Source of the DNA: Haplosporangium gracile
Lineage: Eukaryota > Mortierellomycota > Mortierellomycetes > Mortierellales > Mortierellaceae
Assembly (NCBI GenBank): GCA_015499985.1
Contig: JAAAUF010000805.1
Span: forward strand, 1-19,283
Length of the DNA stretch: 19,283 nucleotides
Direction: 5' to 3'
This document shows positions 9,985 through 19,283 of the stretch, piece by piece (position 1 is the stretch's first letter; each line of letters starts with the position of its first letter). The notes under the pieces were generated by a model. The model did not search any database, was not told where the DNA came from, and was given only the letters and a program-made list of their open reading frames with translations. A program made the translations under genes and the position numbers.

Positions 9985-10490
9985 CGGGGGACAGAAGGTA
10001 GTTGTGCGAGTGAGTACGTTGTTGTGGTGTTAACGAATATGTCCCTTGGTTCAATTGATAAGAGACGAGGAGGAGGAGGGAGGAGAATATTTGTTAAAGG
10101 AGAAGGAGGGTCGATGTGTACGTGTGAACTGAGCAAGGAACGAGGGAGAGTGAGTGAACGAAGGAAGTGTCACAGAGGAAAGCTGAACAGTCGTTAAAGA
10201 TAAGGAGAGAATGAGGGGGAGTCCATACTCGACAGGGAAGGACATGACTACTTGTAAAGAGAGGGGAGATGCTCCTGCAGCAAAGGATGAACACACAGAC
10301 AAAGCGTGAGTTGGGTATGTAGCAGAGGAGAGAAGAAGGAGCAGGCGTGGAAAACAAGATCAAAAAAGAAGAATAAGAATTTGATTCCCACCAGGGGTCT
10401 TTATGTATTTTTTTTTTTTTTGGTTGTTGCTATCGGTTCAACCGCTTTTCTCCTTCCTGGACAACAAGAAGCAAAATACTAATTCTAATT
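9985..10490 (-). promoter_or_regulatory. 5' leader and promoter region of the ABC transporter gene
   Basis: No gene is seen here. On the transporter's coding strand, 10030-10360 is markedly pyrimidine-rich (CTCTCC and TTCCTC strings), as fungal promoters and leaders often are. An in-frame stop at 10030-10032 closes the transporter frame upstream. A minus-strand ATG near 10243, starting MSFPVEYGLPLILSLSL, has no clear splice link to the main frame. A T-run at about 10410-10421 marks the far end. Confidence 0.45.
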
Positions 10491-10537
10491 CCGCTTAACA
10501 GTTTTTTTTTTTTCTTTTTTTTCTTTTCTTCTCTAAA

Positions 10538-10576
10538 ATGAGCTCCATTCACTACGGACCCCCCTCCAGTGAGTAC
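10538..10576 (+). CDS. orphan first-exon candidate with twin splice donors (partial)
   Basis: A T/C-rich tract (about 10501-10532) leads into ATG at 10538 with AAA just before it. The frame reads MSSIHYGPPSSEY and then meets two strong donors 8 nt apart, GTGAGT at 10569 and GTAAGT at 10577. This looks like the short first exon of a fungal gene. I could not find a matching second exon in the next 3.4 kb. The donor phases (1 and 0) do not fit the phase-2 acceptor of exon 2 in the zinc-finger gene. It may be a remnant, the start of a gene with small exons I missed, or chance. No function is assigned. Confidence 0.3.
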
Positions 10577-12000
10577 GTAAGTCTGTGTGCGCACATACGA
10601 CCTTCCATGACGAGGTCGCTTAGCTTTGCTCTCATGTCGTCAATCTATCATGTCCACCCCTTTTTTTCCCCTGGCGCACCATCCGCTAAAATGAATGTAA
10701 ATTTGTTTGTTATTGTTGGAGCGAGACAAGCCATTAGAGAGTGATGGAACCCACAACCAATAGGCAAATTTTGATCAGATAGTGGGGGCAGGTAGATGTG
10801 ATCGAACCTGGGCTCCGAAACTATCAGTTGCGAGGGATCAGCATGTCTATCAGTATCACCTCCTTCGAGGAGGACAGTCTTATATCATCAAGAGGCAACA
10901 AGAAGTAACTAGTTACAGCCCACATAGCAAAGCGAAAGGAGTCAAAAGCGACACTCCTTGACAAGTCCTTCATGTCCTCGGCCTTGCATCAATTACATCA
11001 ACGGCATACAATAATGGCAAAGGAACTGTGCATCAAAATCAGCAAAAAAAAAAGTGCGTCGGCTCATTTTCAGACTCACACTCGTCGATTAATGATGACT
11101 GAACCCTATGTCACCTGTACTGTACTCGTTTGCTTGTTCTCTTGATATATATACACGATACAAGGGTAGAGTAATTAGCGAAGGCAAGGGCGCACATGAA
11201 CCTCGCATATAGGATATTTTATCGTTTAAGATTAGGAACCACTTCGCCCATTGAGAAATAATTTCCAAAGGAAAAAAAAATCACGCCAAGGTTTGTGTAC
11301 ACATCTTTCTTGCATCTTCTTAGCCCCCAGTTGCCCTACTGTATTTATTGATTTGCGCAAGATTATTTGGGGACAGGGTGGCGCGTGCTACTGTGAAGAG
11401 TTTGACAATGGCATAGAAAATGGTGAATATCAGAGCGTTGCAATGCATGCAGGTTGCTGCATATACCTTAGTCTGATACAGTCTTGGGCATTATGAGCAA
11501 AAATAGTGTCGTGTAGGGGCGTGAGCAATAACCGACACAATCTGACAATTAAGCTTCTCTCCTAGGTGGTGTTACGTGAATATGTGAAAAGTACGCGACA
11601 CGAACGTGTTCCACATACAACGGCTTAAGCAATTGTATCGATCTCTGTCAGGGACGAGTCATAGATGATGGACGGAATGTAAATGTCTTGTTTCCCATGA
11701 AGGAGTAGAGACTCGGCATTTTATCTAACCATCCTTGTCCTGGGTAAGAGGAGAGAGTAAGAACGTAATGGGTATATGATGACAAACCAACCCCTCCTAT
11801 TCGCTCTTTCTTTACTCCTTGGTCTTCTTCCCACTCACCCACTCCAGAATCATGCAATCACTGCTGCTCCCCTTTTTGTTATTATTCCTCGAAGTCTCCG
11901 GGACTCGCTGGGATCTGATATGATACTCTCATCTCCCGCTCATCTCCTGCAATGCTCCTTCCTTTTCTTCTTTTTTGCTTCACATCTTTGTGTTTAAATC
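10577..12000. other. gene-poor spacer, nothing clear
   Basis: About 1.4 kb of mixed composition with no ORF that looks coding. I saw a small perfect hairpin at 10859-10873 (CCTCCT, loop TCG, AGGAGG), a tRNA B-box-like string on the minus strand near 10801-10810 without a foldable tRNA, and a TATATATA stretch near 11145-11155. No transposase, reverse transcriptase or long terminal repeat is visible. Confidence 0.4.
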
Positions 12001-13534
12001 CTAACCCTTCCTTTTCCCTCCTTCCCCTTGACCCCGAAACGCGGTCCACAAGAGTCTACAAATAGGGTGTTTGCAGCTTTTACACCCTCCCCCTTCTTTA
12101 TTTTTATTTTTTGGGGGTTAAAAAAGAAAGGAGAGGGGGGAGAGGACAGTGAAGAAAATAAAAAGAGGGCGAGAGAAGCTTAAGCTAAAACATCGCGCGA
12201 GCGCTGCTTTTATGGTGCGTTGATGTGTGATGTTGTTGTGCGCAGATTGAGACGCCTTGTTGACACTCTCCGTCCTCTCTTTATTCCTTTTCTCTCTCTC
12301 TTGTCTTCCTCTCTCGTCTCTCTCCCCCTCATTTTTTTTTGCAACGACCTCCTTGCTTAGAGCCTCCATGCTGGTCTTGTCTTGTCTTATGTGTCCGTGT
12401 CTCTCTTTCTCTCTCTTCTCTCTCCCCCTTTCTCCCCGTTTGAAAAAAAAAACCTCTTACCCCCTTATTATTTTTTATTCTTACTATGATTTGGGGTTCC
12501 TGGATATTGGTTTGTTTCATTTCCTGCATCGCTAGCGCAGTTTTTTTTTTTGGGTGCTTCTTTTTCTTTGTTTTTCGATGCCACTCCCTGAAGCTCCTTG
12601 AACCCGGGTTTCTTTCAGACTGTGAACAAGGAACCGACAGAAAGAAAAAAAGGCACGAGGAAGACAAAAAGAGAAAAGAAGCCTGGCGGACGGTTTTTCC
12701 CTTTATGTGCGTGTATTGAATTGTTGGTGTTGAAAAGGTCGTCCCAACCTGTAGCCACGTTAGGAAATGAAAAAACAATATCAAACGACTCTTCTTATGT
12801 TTGCCAGCGGGTCGGAAAGAAAGAAATCAATTAGCTTTTGGGTAGAAAAGGAGGAGAGAAGTGAGTGAGGTTGAAGGGAAACAAAATGGTAGAGAAGGAA
12901 AAGGCATTGTGTGGTTGAAGTGGATCGTCAAAGGGTTGCAGTTGTTGGGTACGAAGAGATAAAGCAGCATTGGCACAAGAAAACAAAGGGATGTCGTCCT
13001 CATAAATGCATCCCGCCATTTCGCCAAGGGCACCCCCGAAATGGCTAACACAGATTCATGTAAAGTGCAGTACATGTCGTGCTGCGCCGTCGTTGTTGCG
13101 TCCGTGTTTGTTCGTGTTGCATTTGAGTGTGTATACACTTGTGCAATTGAGTTGAATGAAGGAGGGCTGTAGGCAATCAGATCAAAAATGTGTATGTCGC
13201 TCCTTCTCCTTTCTCTCGCTGCCTGTGGTCAACCACACAGCAACAAGCTAAAGAACAACACACCCTCTTCCTCCTCGTTCTTCGAGGGTAGCTCCTCGAC
13301 TGTGAAAGTAACTTGGTCTTTGTTCTGTTCTTCATTGTCGACAGAGAATAAACAAGGACACGGCCCAACGTAAGTTCGCGGCTCAGTTTGACAAAATAAA
13401 AAAGACAGACAAAGCAATTATACAAAAACAAAACCCCTTTCTCGCCCTTCTCTTGTCCTCTTCACTTATCCAATTCCCTCTCCTCATCCTTATCATCATT
13501 CAAGTCTGCTCCATAACACCACTTCTTGATTTCT

Positions 13535-13563
13535 CTCTCTTCTCTCTTCTCTCTTCTCTCTTC
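13535..13563 (+). repeat. TCTCTCT heptamer microsatellite
   Basis: About four head-to-tail copies of TCTCTCT form the core of a longer CT-rich tract about 500 bp before the zinc-finger start codon. It is probably part of the promoter or 5' leader. Confidence 0.6.
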
Positions 13564-13836
13564 CTCCTTCCTTTTCCTCTCCTTTCTCTCTTCCGCTTCT
13601 TACTCTTACCCCCCTCGCCTTCCACTCTTCGCTTTCATCTCGAATTACCTCGCCTCTTCTTTCTTTTCTTCCTCGCACCTCTCAACCACTCTCTCGAGGG
13701 CCGTATCTTTCATACACACACACGCGCGCTCTTCTGATTCCTGGTTGCACATTACACAAGAAAATAGATCAAAAAAAAAACTATAGGCGGTGTCCGAATC
13801 GAGCGCAAGAACCACCCCAAGCCTCCTCCCCCTCTC

Positions 13837-13864
13837 GCACCATCACCACCGCACCATCACCACC
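13837..13864 (+). repeat. perfect 14-bp tandem duplication in the 5' leader
   Basis: GCACCATCACCACC occurs twice in direct succession (13837-13850 and 13851-13864) and is followed by GCAGCAGCAAGCAAGCAAG. It lies about 175 bp before the start codon at 14039. Confidence 0.6.
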
Positions 13865-14038
13865 GCAGCAGCAAGCAAGCAAGTAGCCGGCCCTTTGTTC
13901 CCCGAAGTCGAGATTTGTCCCCTTTTGTGCTTCGACCTATTTATTCCGTCCCCAAGCAAGAGTAACAACAAGCGACGTCTCCTTTCGGAATACTCGCTCT
14001 ATTTCTGACGAATATCAAAGGAATTCACGCCCCCTCAT

Positions 14039-17000
14039 ATGCTGGCACTTCAACCGCCTGTCTCTGGCTCCGCGGTTATTCCTCGATCGCCACAAACTGA
14101 GCATCAGCAGCACCAGCATCCTCGCCAGTCGTCGCCTCAAGATTTCTCTACTATTATGCAGCAACAGCACCAGCAGCAGCAGCAACAGTTACAACTTCAA
14201 CAACAACAACAACAACAGCAGCAACAGCACACAATGACGCCGGTGATTCAGATTCAGTCGCTGAATGACCCACGACACGGCTCATTCCAATTTCACTTAC
14301 AGGAGCAGCAACAAATGCAGGCGCATCTTCAGCTCCAGCAGCAAATGCAACAACAACAGCAACAGCAGCAACAGCAGCAGCGGGGAGGAGTAACGAGTCC
14401 ACTGGACAAACCCGGTTCACCGTGGATGGTCAATGACTTTCCTCCACTGCCGAGGTAAATAGCGTTCTTATTGTTTTGTGCAATGGGCGAATGTGTTTGC
14501 AATGGAATGAGAGAGGATTCATGTACCCTTCCCTCCAGCGAGTCACGGTTTTGGTGGCCAAGCAAGGACAAGGGTGGGGGTCGAGGTTGAGCTTGAAAAA
14601 AAAAAGAACAGTCAACCAACTTTAACACGCATCCATCACGACCATTGGGCGCATGCCTGTCTGTCTTATCACTCTGTGGTCAATGAGCGTGCTCCACGGC
14701 TCATCGAAGCGAGTCGGTGGTGTGTGCATAACAGAGTGGGTGAGAAGCGTGTCGGTGAACAAAACACCCTTTAGAAGGGGGAGGAGTGTGAGGGTGGTTG
14801 AAGGAGAGTGTGTGAATGAATGAAAGACAAGATGATAAAGAGTGAAGCAGAGAGATCCGGTTCAATAACCACACGGGAGTCTTCACTCGCTACTTTGTTC
14901 TCTTGTACGCAAAAGGCGGGAGAAGTGTTTTTTTCTCCCCTCCTTTTGTCCAGCCCTCCTTGTCACTAGTGCCTTCCCCTCTCCTTCTCTCCTTTTGTCG
15001 TCCTTTGCCTTGCCCCCACCCCTTTTTACGTTTTTAGTTGTCTTTCGTTTTTTTTTTATATATTATTCAAGTACCTGTCACCCCCTTACGTGATCAAAAG
15101 CCATCTGTCTGTTCCGCTACCAGAAAAATACACAAAACCGCAAATCGACGTGTAAAACGAGATCGAGTGAGGAGACAAGGGGTCAATGGTGTGAGCGATG
15201 GATAAGTGGACACAGTGGATGATGTGTTACTGCTTGCCGATGAACGGATCACATCAAAGGAAAACGGTCTATCGCGTCAATGCCTTTTCGTATCATCTGT
15301 TATGCAAATTGCTGACCCACTCCTCTCCCTCTCTCTCTCTCGTATCCCTTGCTCTCTCCCTGTCTCCTCATTTTCTTCTTCTCGTCTTCTCGTGAATGCT
15401 GTTACTACTCGAAACGAATCAATCAACAAACAACAACCATTCTTTTATAGAACTGGACAGTCCAACATGAATCAGAGCCTCCTTTCCCAATCCTTCAACC
15501 CAATCCATCCTCTCCAGCAGCAACAGCAAATCCCTCGATCTGTCTCGGCCTCCAATGGCTTTCCACAGCAACAACAGCAGCAGCAGCACAGCATACAGAG
15601 TCAATTACATCTTATGCAGCAGCAACAGCAGCAGCAGCAACAACACCAGCTCTTACACTTTCAAGGGCTCGACGGAGGACAAGGGATGAACTCACACATG
15701 AACTCACCTAATACCTCCGCACTCATGGACTCTTCTGTAGTAAATAGTATTCATTCACAACAGCAACAACAACATTTTCAAGGACTAAGTCAGAACTCGC
15801 TCTTGGGCCCATTTGACCCCGCCAATAATAATAATAATAAGGGTCCAGAAATGTTCCACATTGCTTCGCCGCCTTTGACGCCCTCGGGTGTGATGGCCCG
15901 GTCGCCCAGTTCTTACAGCGCGTTTGGGATGAACAACAGCGTCAAGCGACCGCCTCTTTGGCCCATGGACCGTCCTATCGTCTTGCCTTTCCCTCGTCAG
16001 ACACCCACGCCCTCGCAGTCCTCTAAAGGTAAAAATAAGCACGGGCGGGGTGTCTACCATAGCCACGGGCGAAGAGGAATAGGAACCAGGTGTATGCATA
16101 TCTTTTTAGCGAGGAAACCCAGACTAAAATACCTTCATTTCTCTACATCCCCGTTATCAACGTCTAATTCTTTCAGCTGCCAACCTCCAACACATCCCAT
16201 GCAAGTTCTTCAAGAGTGGAGCTTGTACAGCAGGCAAGAACTGTCTCTTCTCACACAGTCGAGACCCACCATCAGAGAACTTTGTCTGCAAGTACTTCCT
16301 CAAGGGCAACTGCAAGTTTGGCGCCAAATGTTCGCTTTCGCACTCCTTCTTGGCCATGGACCGCAAGACGTCGGCGCTCTTGCCAGCGGGAGCGGGGGGC
16401 AGTCTTGGTCGGACACGATTGGAACGACGAGCATCTAGTGGTGCTATTTTGAACAACAACCTCTGGCAACAGCAGCCTACGACCGAGCCTCACTCGCCTC
16501 CTTATGGATCGACACTTCCACAGCAGAAGTTGCAGCTCAACAATAACAATGTCGAGTTTACGATGGGTCGACCGCCAAGTCAATCGGGGTTCATGAAGCC
16601 AACATTGGCTAGGGCTACATCTGAGAGCTTGAGAAGTGCGCTGTACATGTCCCAGGATAACACTACAGGCATTTCGCGTTCACCATTCTCACCCGATGAT
16701 GATCTTACTAGTCCTGACGGCAATGGGGAGCGCAACGCTATCAGCGGTAACACCCCTTTCAACCTGCTTGGATCTTTGGAGAGCAGGATGCGTCAGCACT
16801 TGGCAGCACCATTGCCTATCCGTCAGCGTTCTCTTCCCGACATCTTTCGATTGGCGCCATTGTCTCATGAAGGAAGCGCCCTGCCCACTTCGCCCTTTTA
16901 CCAGCCAGGCAACAAGGGGCTCTTCCTCTCTGTCTCCTGCGAGAGCGACACCAACGCCCCTTCCTCGTCTCCACTTCGCCTTCACTCTATCCCCGAAATC

Positions 17001-18220
17001 CATGGAGTCTGCAACAACGGAAACAGTACTCAAGGGAGTGGCGGTTCATTGATGCAACGCCGTGCAAGCGCCATAGAATTTACCGATCTGCATGAAGACG
17101 AGTTCTCAGATCTTGACGACGAAGATACAGGCGACCAAGGAATCTTGCCCTCGTCTCTCAACGATCTATTGACGACCCGAGAGCGTCAGCGACGACAGAG
17201 CAGACAGGATGACATTGAGCCTCGGTCGAATGGTATGTTCCCTTCGCCGGCTTCGGGGTCCTTGCGCGACGATAAGGATGATGATGAGATCCGATTTGCC
17301 TTTAGCAATCACTCCTTGTCCACCTCAGGTATACTTTTGCGATCTTTCTTTGACTCTCAGTTGTCGTTTGTAGGACTTTATTTTGTGTTTCTTTTACATG
17401 TTCTAATCGACGGTATATTCTCCAAACTTTAGGTTCGAACCAAGGAACAGAATTCCATCAAGCAATATACGGCGACCATCAACAGCAGTATCACCCCCAC
17501 TCCCACCAGCAACAGCAGCATCACGGAGGAGGACTAGAGATGATCCACTCACCCCACGCGATGCTTATCGCTTCCTCCTCAAATTCTTCCCTCTCCAGTC
17601 ACCAAATACCCACCCATCCCTTTGACGACCTCTCCTCCTACCAGGAATACGACCAACAACATCATCGCCAACATCTTCTCCACCTTCCAGGACACATCGT
17701 TCCCGTTCCCGTCACCACCTCTACGCAGAGTCAAAGCTCCGCCGGCAGAGGATTGCACTACAAGGAACAAAGTGGAACGCCTGACCCATTCTGCCCCTTC
17801 CCACAAGAGACGGAGGAAGTCCAGTTTACGATGGATGACGATGATCATGAATCTATTTTGGCTGCTGCGGCGGGCGTGGATGCCTTGACGGCGGATTACG
17901 ATTCATTCTCGGAGCTGGATCTTCAGCAGACAGGTGCAAGGGCTGGACTCTTGAGAAGCAATTCGATCATCGCAGCTGAGAAGTTGAACGAGACTGGTCA
18001 TCAGCAACAGCAGCAGCAGCAGGGGACAATGACGCCTGTGAGCCCTTTGAGCCGTGAGGAGGAGAATGGCGATGGCGGCGGGATGATGGGTTCGATTGAC
18101 TTTTCGGCGTTGTCCATTTCTGGTGGTAGTGGTGGCGGTGGATTGATGATCAGTGGCGGAGGGTTGGAGGATGGTAATGGGTCTTTGAGCTATGCTGGTA
18201 TCGCTCGATCTCAAAAATAA
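14039..18220 (+). CDS. Q-rich tandem CCCH zinc-finger protein (Lee1-like), predicted RNA-binding
   Basis: Exons 14039-14454, 15451-16028, 16177-17328 and 17433-18220 join in phase to 977 residues ending in TAA; the introns are 996, 148 and 104 nt, all GT-AG. The first 300 residues are dominated by glutamine runs written in mixed CAG and CAA. Two fingers of the form C-x7-C-x5-C-x3-H follow: C340, C348, C354, H358 (CKFFKSGACTAGKNCLFSH) and C369, C377, C383, H387 (CKYFLKGNCKFGAKCSLSH). Ten residues separate them. This pair resembles the yeast Lee1 type. CCCH pairs usually bind RNA and act in mRNA turnover or translation, but Lee1 itself is poorly understood. Behind the fingers lie many basic-x-x-Ser sites, an acidic patch (about 635-652) and the block LPSSLNDLLTTRERQRRQSR (about 655-674). 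The tail is Gly/Ser-rich. The ATG at 14039 is the first after an in-frame TGA at 14006. Function is inferred from the domain only. Confidence 0.85.
14455..15450 (+). other. 996-nt intron 1 of the zinc-finger gene
   Basis: Donor GTAAAT and acceptor TTTTATAG; joining completes an Arg codon and gives FPPLPR-TGQSNMNQ. It is far longer than the other introns in the window (50-442 nt). It carries poly-T and CT-rich stretches (about 14930-15060 and 15320-15390) like those upstream of the gene. The first in-frame ATG of exon 2 lies at about 15467-15469, close to the acceptor, so an internal promoter could give a shorter protein. No separate gene was recognised inside. Confidence 0.6.
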
Positions 18221-18923
18221 TGTGACAGGGTTGTTTTTTGATCTAATTATTTATTATTGCGTTCACAAAAGAAACACTAAAAAAAAAAAAAAAAAAAAAA
18301 AAGAGGTCGTTTTTATTTTTATTTTCGACTTCATAGACACATATTTTTTACAAAAAGATCATTTCCAAAAAAAAAAAAAAGCAAAACAATACCGCAATGC
18401 CCTTTGATTTTTTTTTTTTTCACATAATAAAAACCTGATTTCTCAACACAACAAAATTTGGGCGAAGCAAGAATTACGCTGATATCACTAGAGGGAGAAC
18501 AAACAACATCCGAGTGCCAACGCTGGTGTCAAAGACATTTGTTTCTTCTGCAACCAAGTTTTCGATGTGCAGTCTTTTGGCGAACAACAATTTGAGCACA
18601 GATCCTCCTTGTCAGTCATGCATTAGTTGTTGTTGTTTTTTTGATGAATGAATGATTTATTCGTCCCTTGTTTCCTCTTTGATATTGTCGAAAAAAAGTA
18701 GTACGCGCCGTACAATTCACGGCCGAAAGAGAGACAAAGAGTCGCCGACAAATATCCTGTTACTTGAACTTGAAATCCTCGCGCATAGATTCTTCTCGGA
18801 GTCCTTGAGTTCCCTTCCGACGATAAAACAGTAGTACCCAGCGTTTTCAACTGTAAAAAACAGTCAACACACCGAAAAAAAGTACCCAATAAAGAATACC
18901 CTTTCGCAATATGCAACCATAAT
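18221..18923. other. 3' spacer between convergent genes, with poly-A tracts
   Basis: This AT-rich spacer lies between the zinc-finger gene stop (plus) and the RPS14 stop (minus). It includes a run of 24 A at 18279-18302, a run of about 13 A near 18367-18380, and a T-run near 18409-18420. It probably holds both 3' UTRs. No coding sequence was identified. Confidence 0.5.

Positions 18924-19283
<360 letters not shown>

Larger units (their letters stand above)
12001..14038 (+). promoter_or_regulatory. pyrimidine-rich upstream region and probable 5' leader of the zinc-finger gene
   Basis: The plus strand carries repeated CT-rich tracts (about 12266-12330, 12399-12438, 13440-13680), the reverse of the bias seen upstream of the transporter. 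A 7-bp inverted repeat AGGGTGT/ACACCCT lies at 12064-12070 and 12082-12088. A GTAAGT at about 13370 could be the donor of a 5' UTR intron, unproven. The last 30 codons before the start contain an in-frame TGA at 14006-14008. No coding gene was found. Confidence 0.45.

Noticed and set aside
9133..10197. Plus-strand frames of 195 and 155 codons over the transporter's first exon and leader
   Set aside because: They are antisense shadows; the minus strand encodes a recognisable TMD0 in the same region.
10740..10880. Possible tRNA gene on the minus strand
   Set aside because: A B-box-like AGGTTCGATC is present, but the T stem does not pair and no D or anticodon arm can be drawn with a fair acceptor stem.
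12827..13138. Minus-strand 103-codon frame in the spacer
   Set aside because: It has no ATG at its start and its composition is typical of CT-rich spacer DNA; no motif was recognised.
13790..14008. Open stretch directly upstream of the zinc-finger start in the same frame
   Set aside because: It begins at GTG and ends at an in-frame TGA 30 bp before ATG 14039, so it is read as 5' leader.
18279..18302. Run of 24 A suggesting a retroposed poly-A tail
   Set aside because: The gene just upstream keeps its introns and there is no target-site duplication that I can see; homopolymers are common across this window.

Overview
This window is eukaryotic and almost certainly fungal. The genes are cut by 16 canonical GT-AG introns of 50 to 996 nt. 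One gene encodes an 80S ribosomal protein (RPS14/uS11), another encodes a complex I accessory subunit of the 21 kDa type known from fungi, and the spacers are full of T/A homopolymers and CT tracts. A functional complex I gene argues against Saccharomyces-type yeasts. The Q-rich (CAG/CAA) proteins and moderate intron density would suit an early-diverging filamentous fungus such as Mortierellomycota, but that placement is an impression, not a demonstration.

Layout, left to right: (1) 1-37, minus strand, possible first codons of a lysine-rich protein leaving the window. (2) 119-2753, plus strand, six exons, a 565-residue coiled-coil protein of unknown function with a His/Arg-alternating tract. 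(3) 2944-4134, plus strand, four exons, a 164-residue complex I subunit (NUXM / NUO20.9 family). (4) 9984-4432, minus strand, five exons, a complete 1667-residue ABCC (MRP/Ybt1-like) full-size ABC transporter. (5) 9985-14038, about 4 kb with no complete gene, holding pyrimidine-rich promoter/leader DNA and one orphan first-exon candidate at 10538. (6) 14039-18220, plus strand, four exons, a 977-residue Q-rich protein with two CCCH zinc fingers (Lee1-like). (7) 19283-18924, minus strand, the C-terminal end of RPS14.

Exon joins were built by hand by keeping phase across GT...AG pairs; every gene closes in frame with a stop codon. Confidence is highest for RPS14, the ABC transporter, the complex I subunit and the zinc-finger core. 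It is lower for the first exon of the coiled-coil gene.

The genes do not form a pathway: mitochondrial respiration, membrane export, RNA binding and translation sit together as ordinary fungal neighbours. I see no prokaryote-like defence system, CRISPR, recognisable transposase or biosynthetic cluster. The points most worth checking are: exact 14-3-3-type motifs clustered behind the tandem CCCH fingers; a low-complexity insertion inside NBD2 of the transporter, together with one-sided degeneration of its ATP sites; an upstream ATG in strong context overlapping the complex I start; an orphan exon with twin splice donors; and a 4 kb spacer whose pyrimidine bias switches strand with gene direction.
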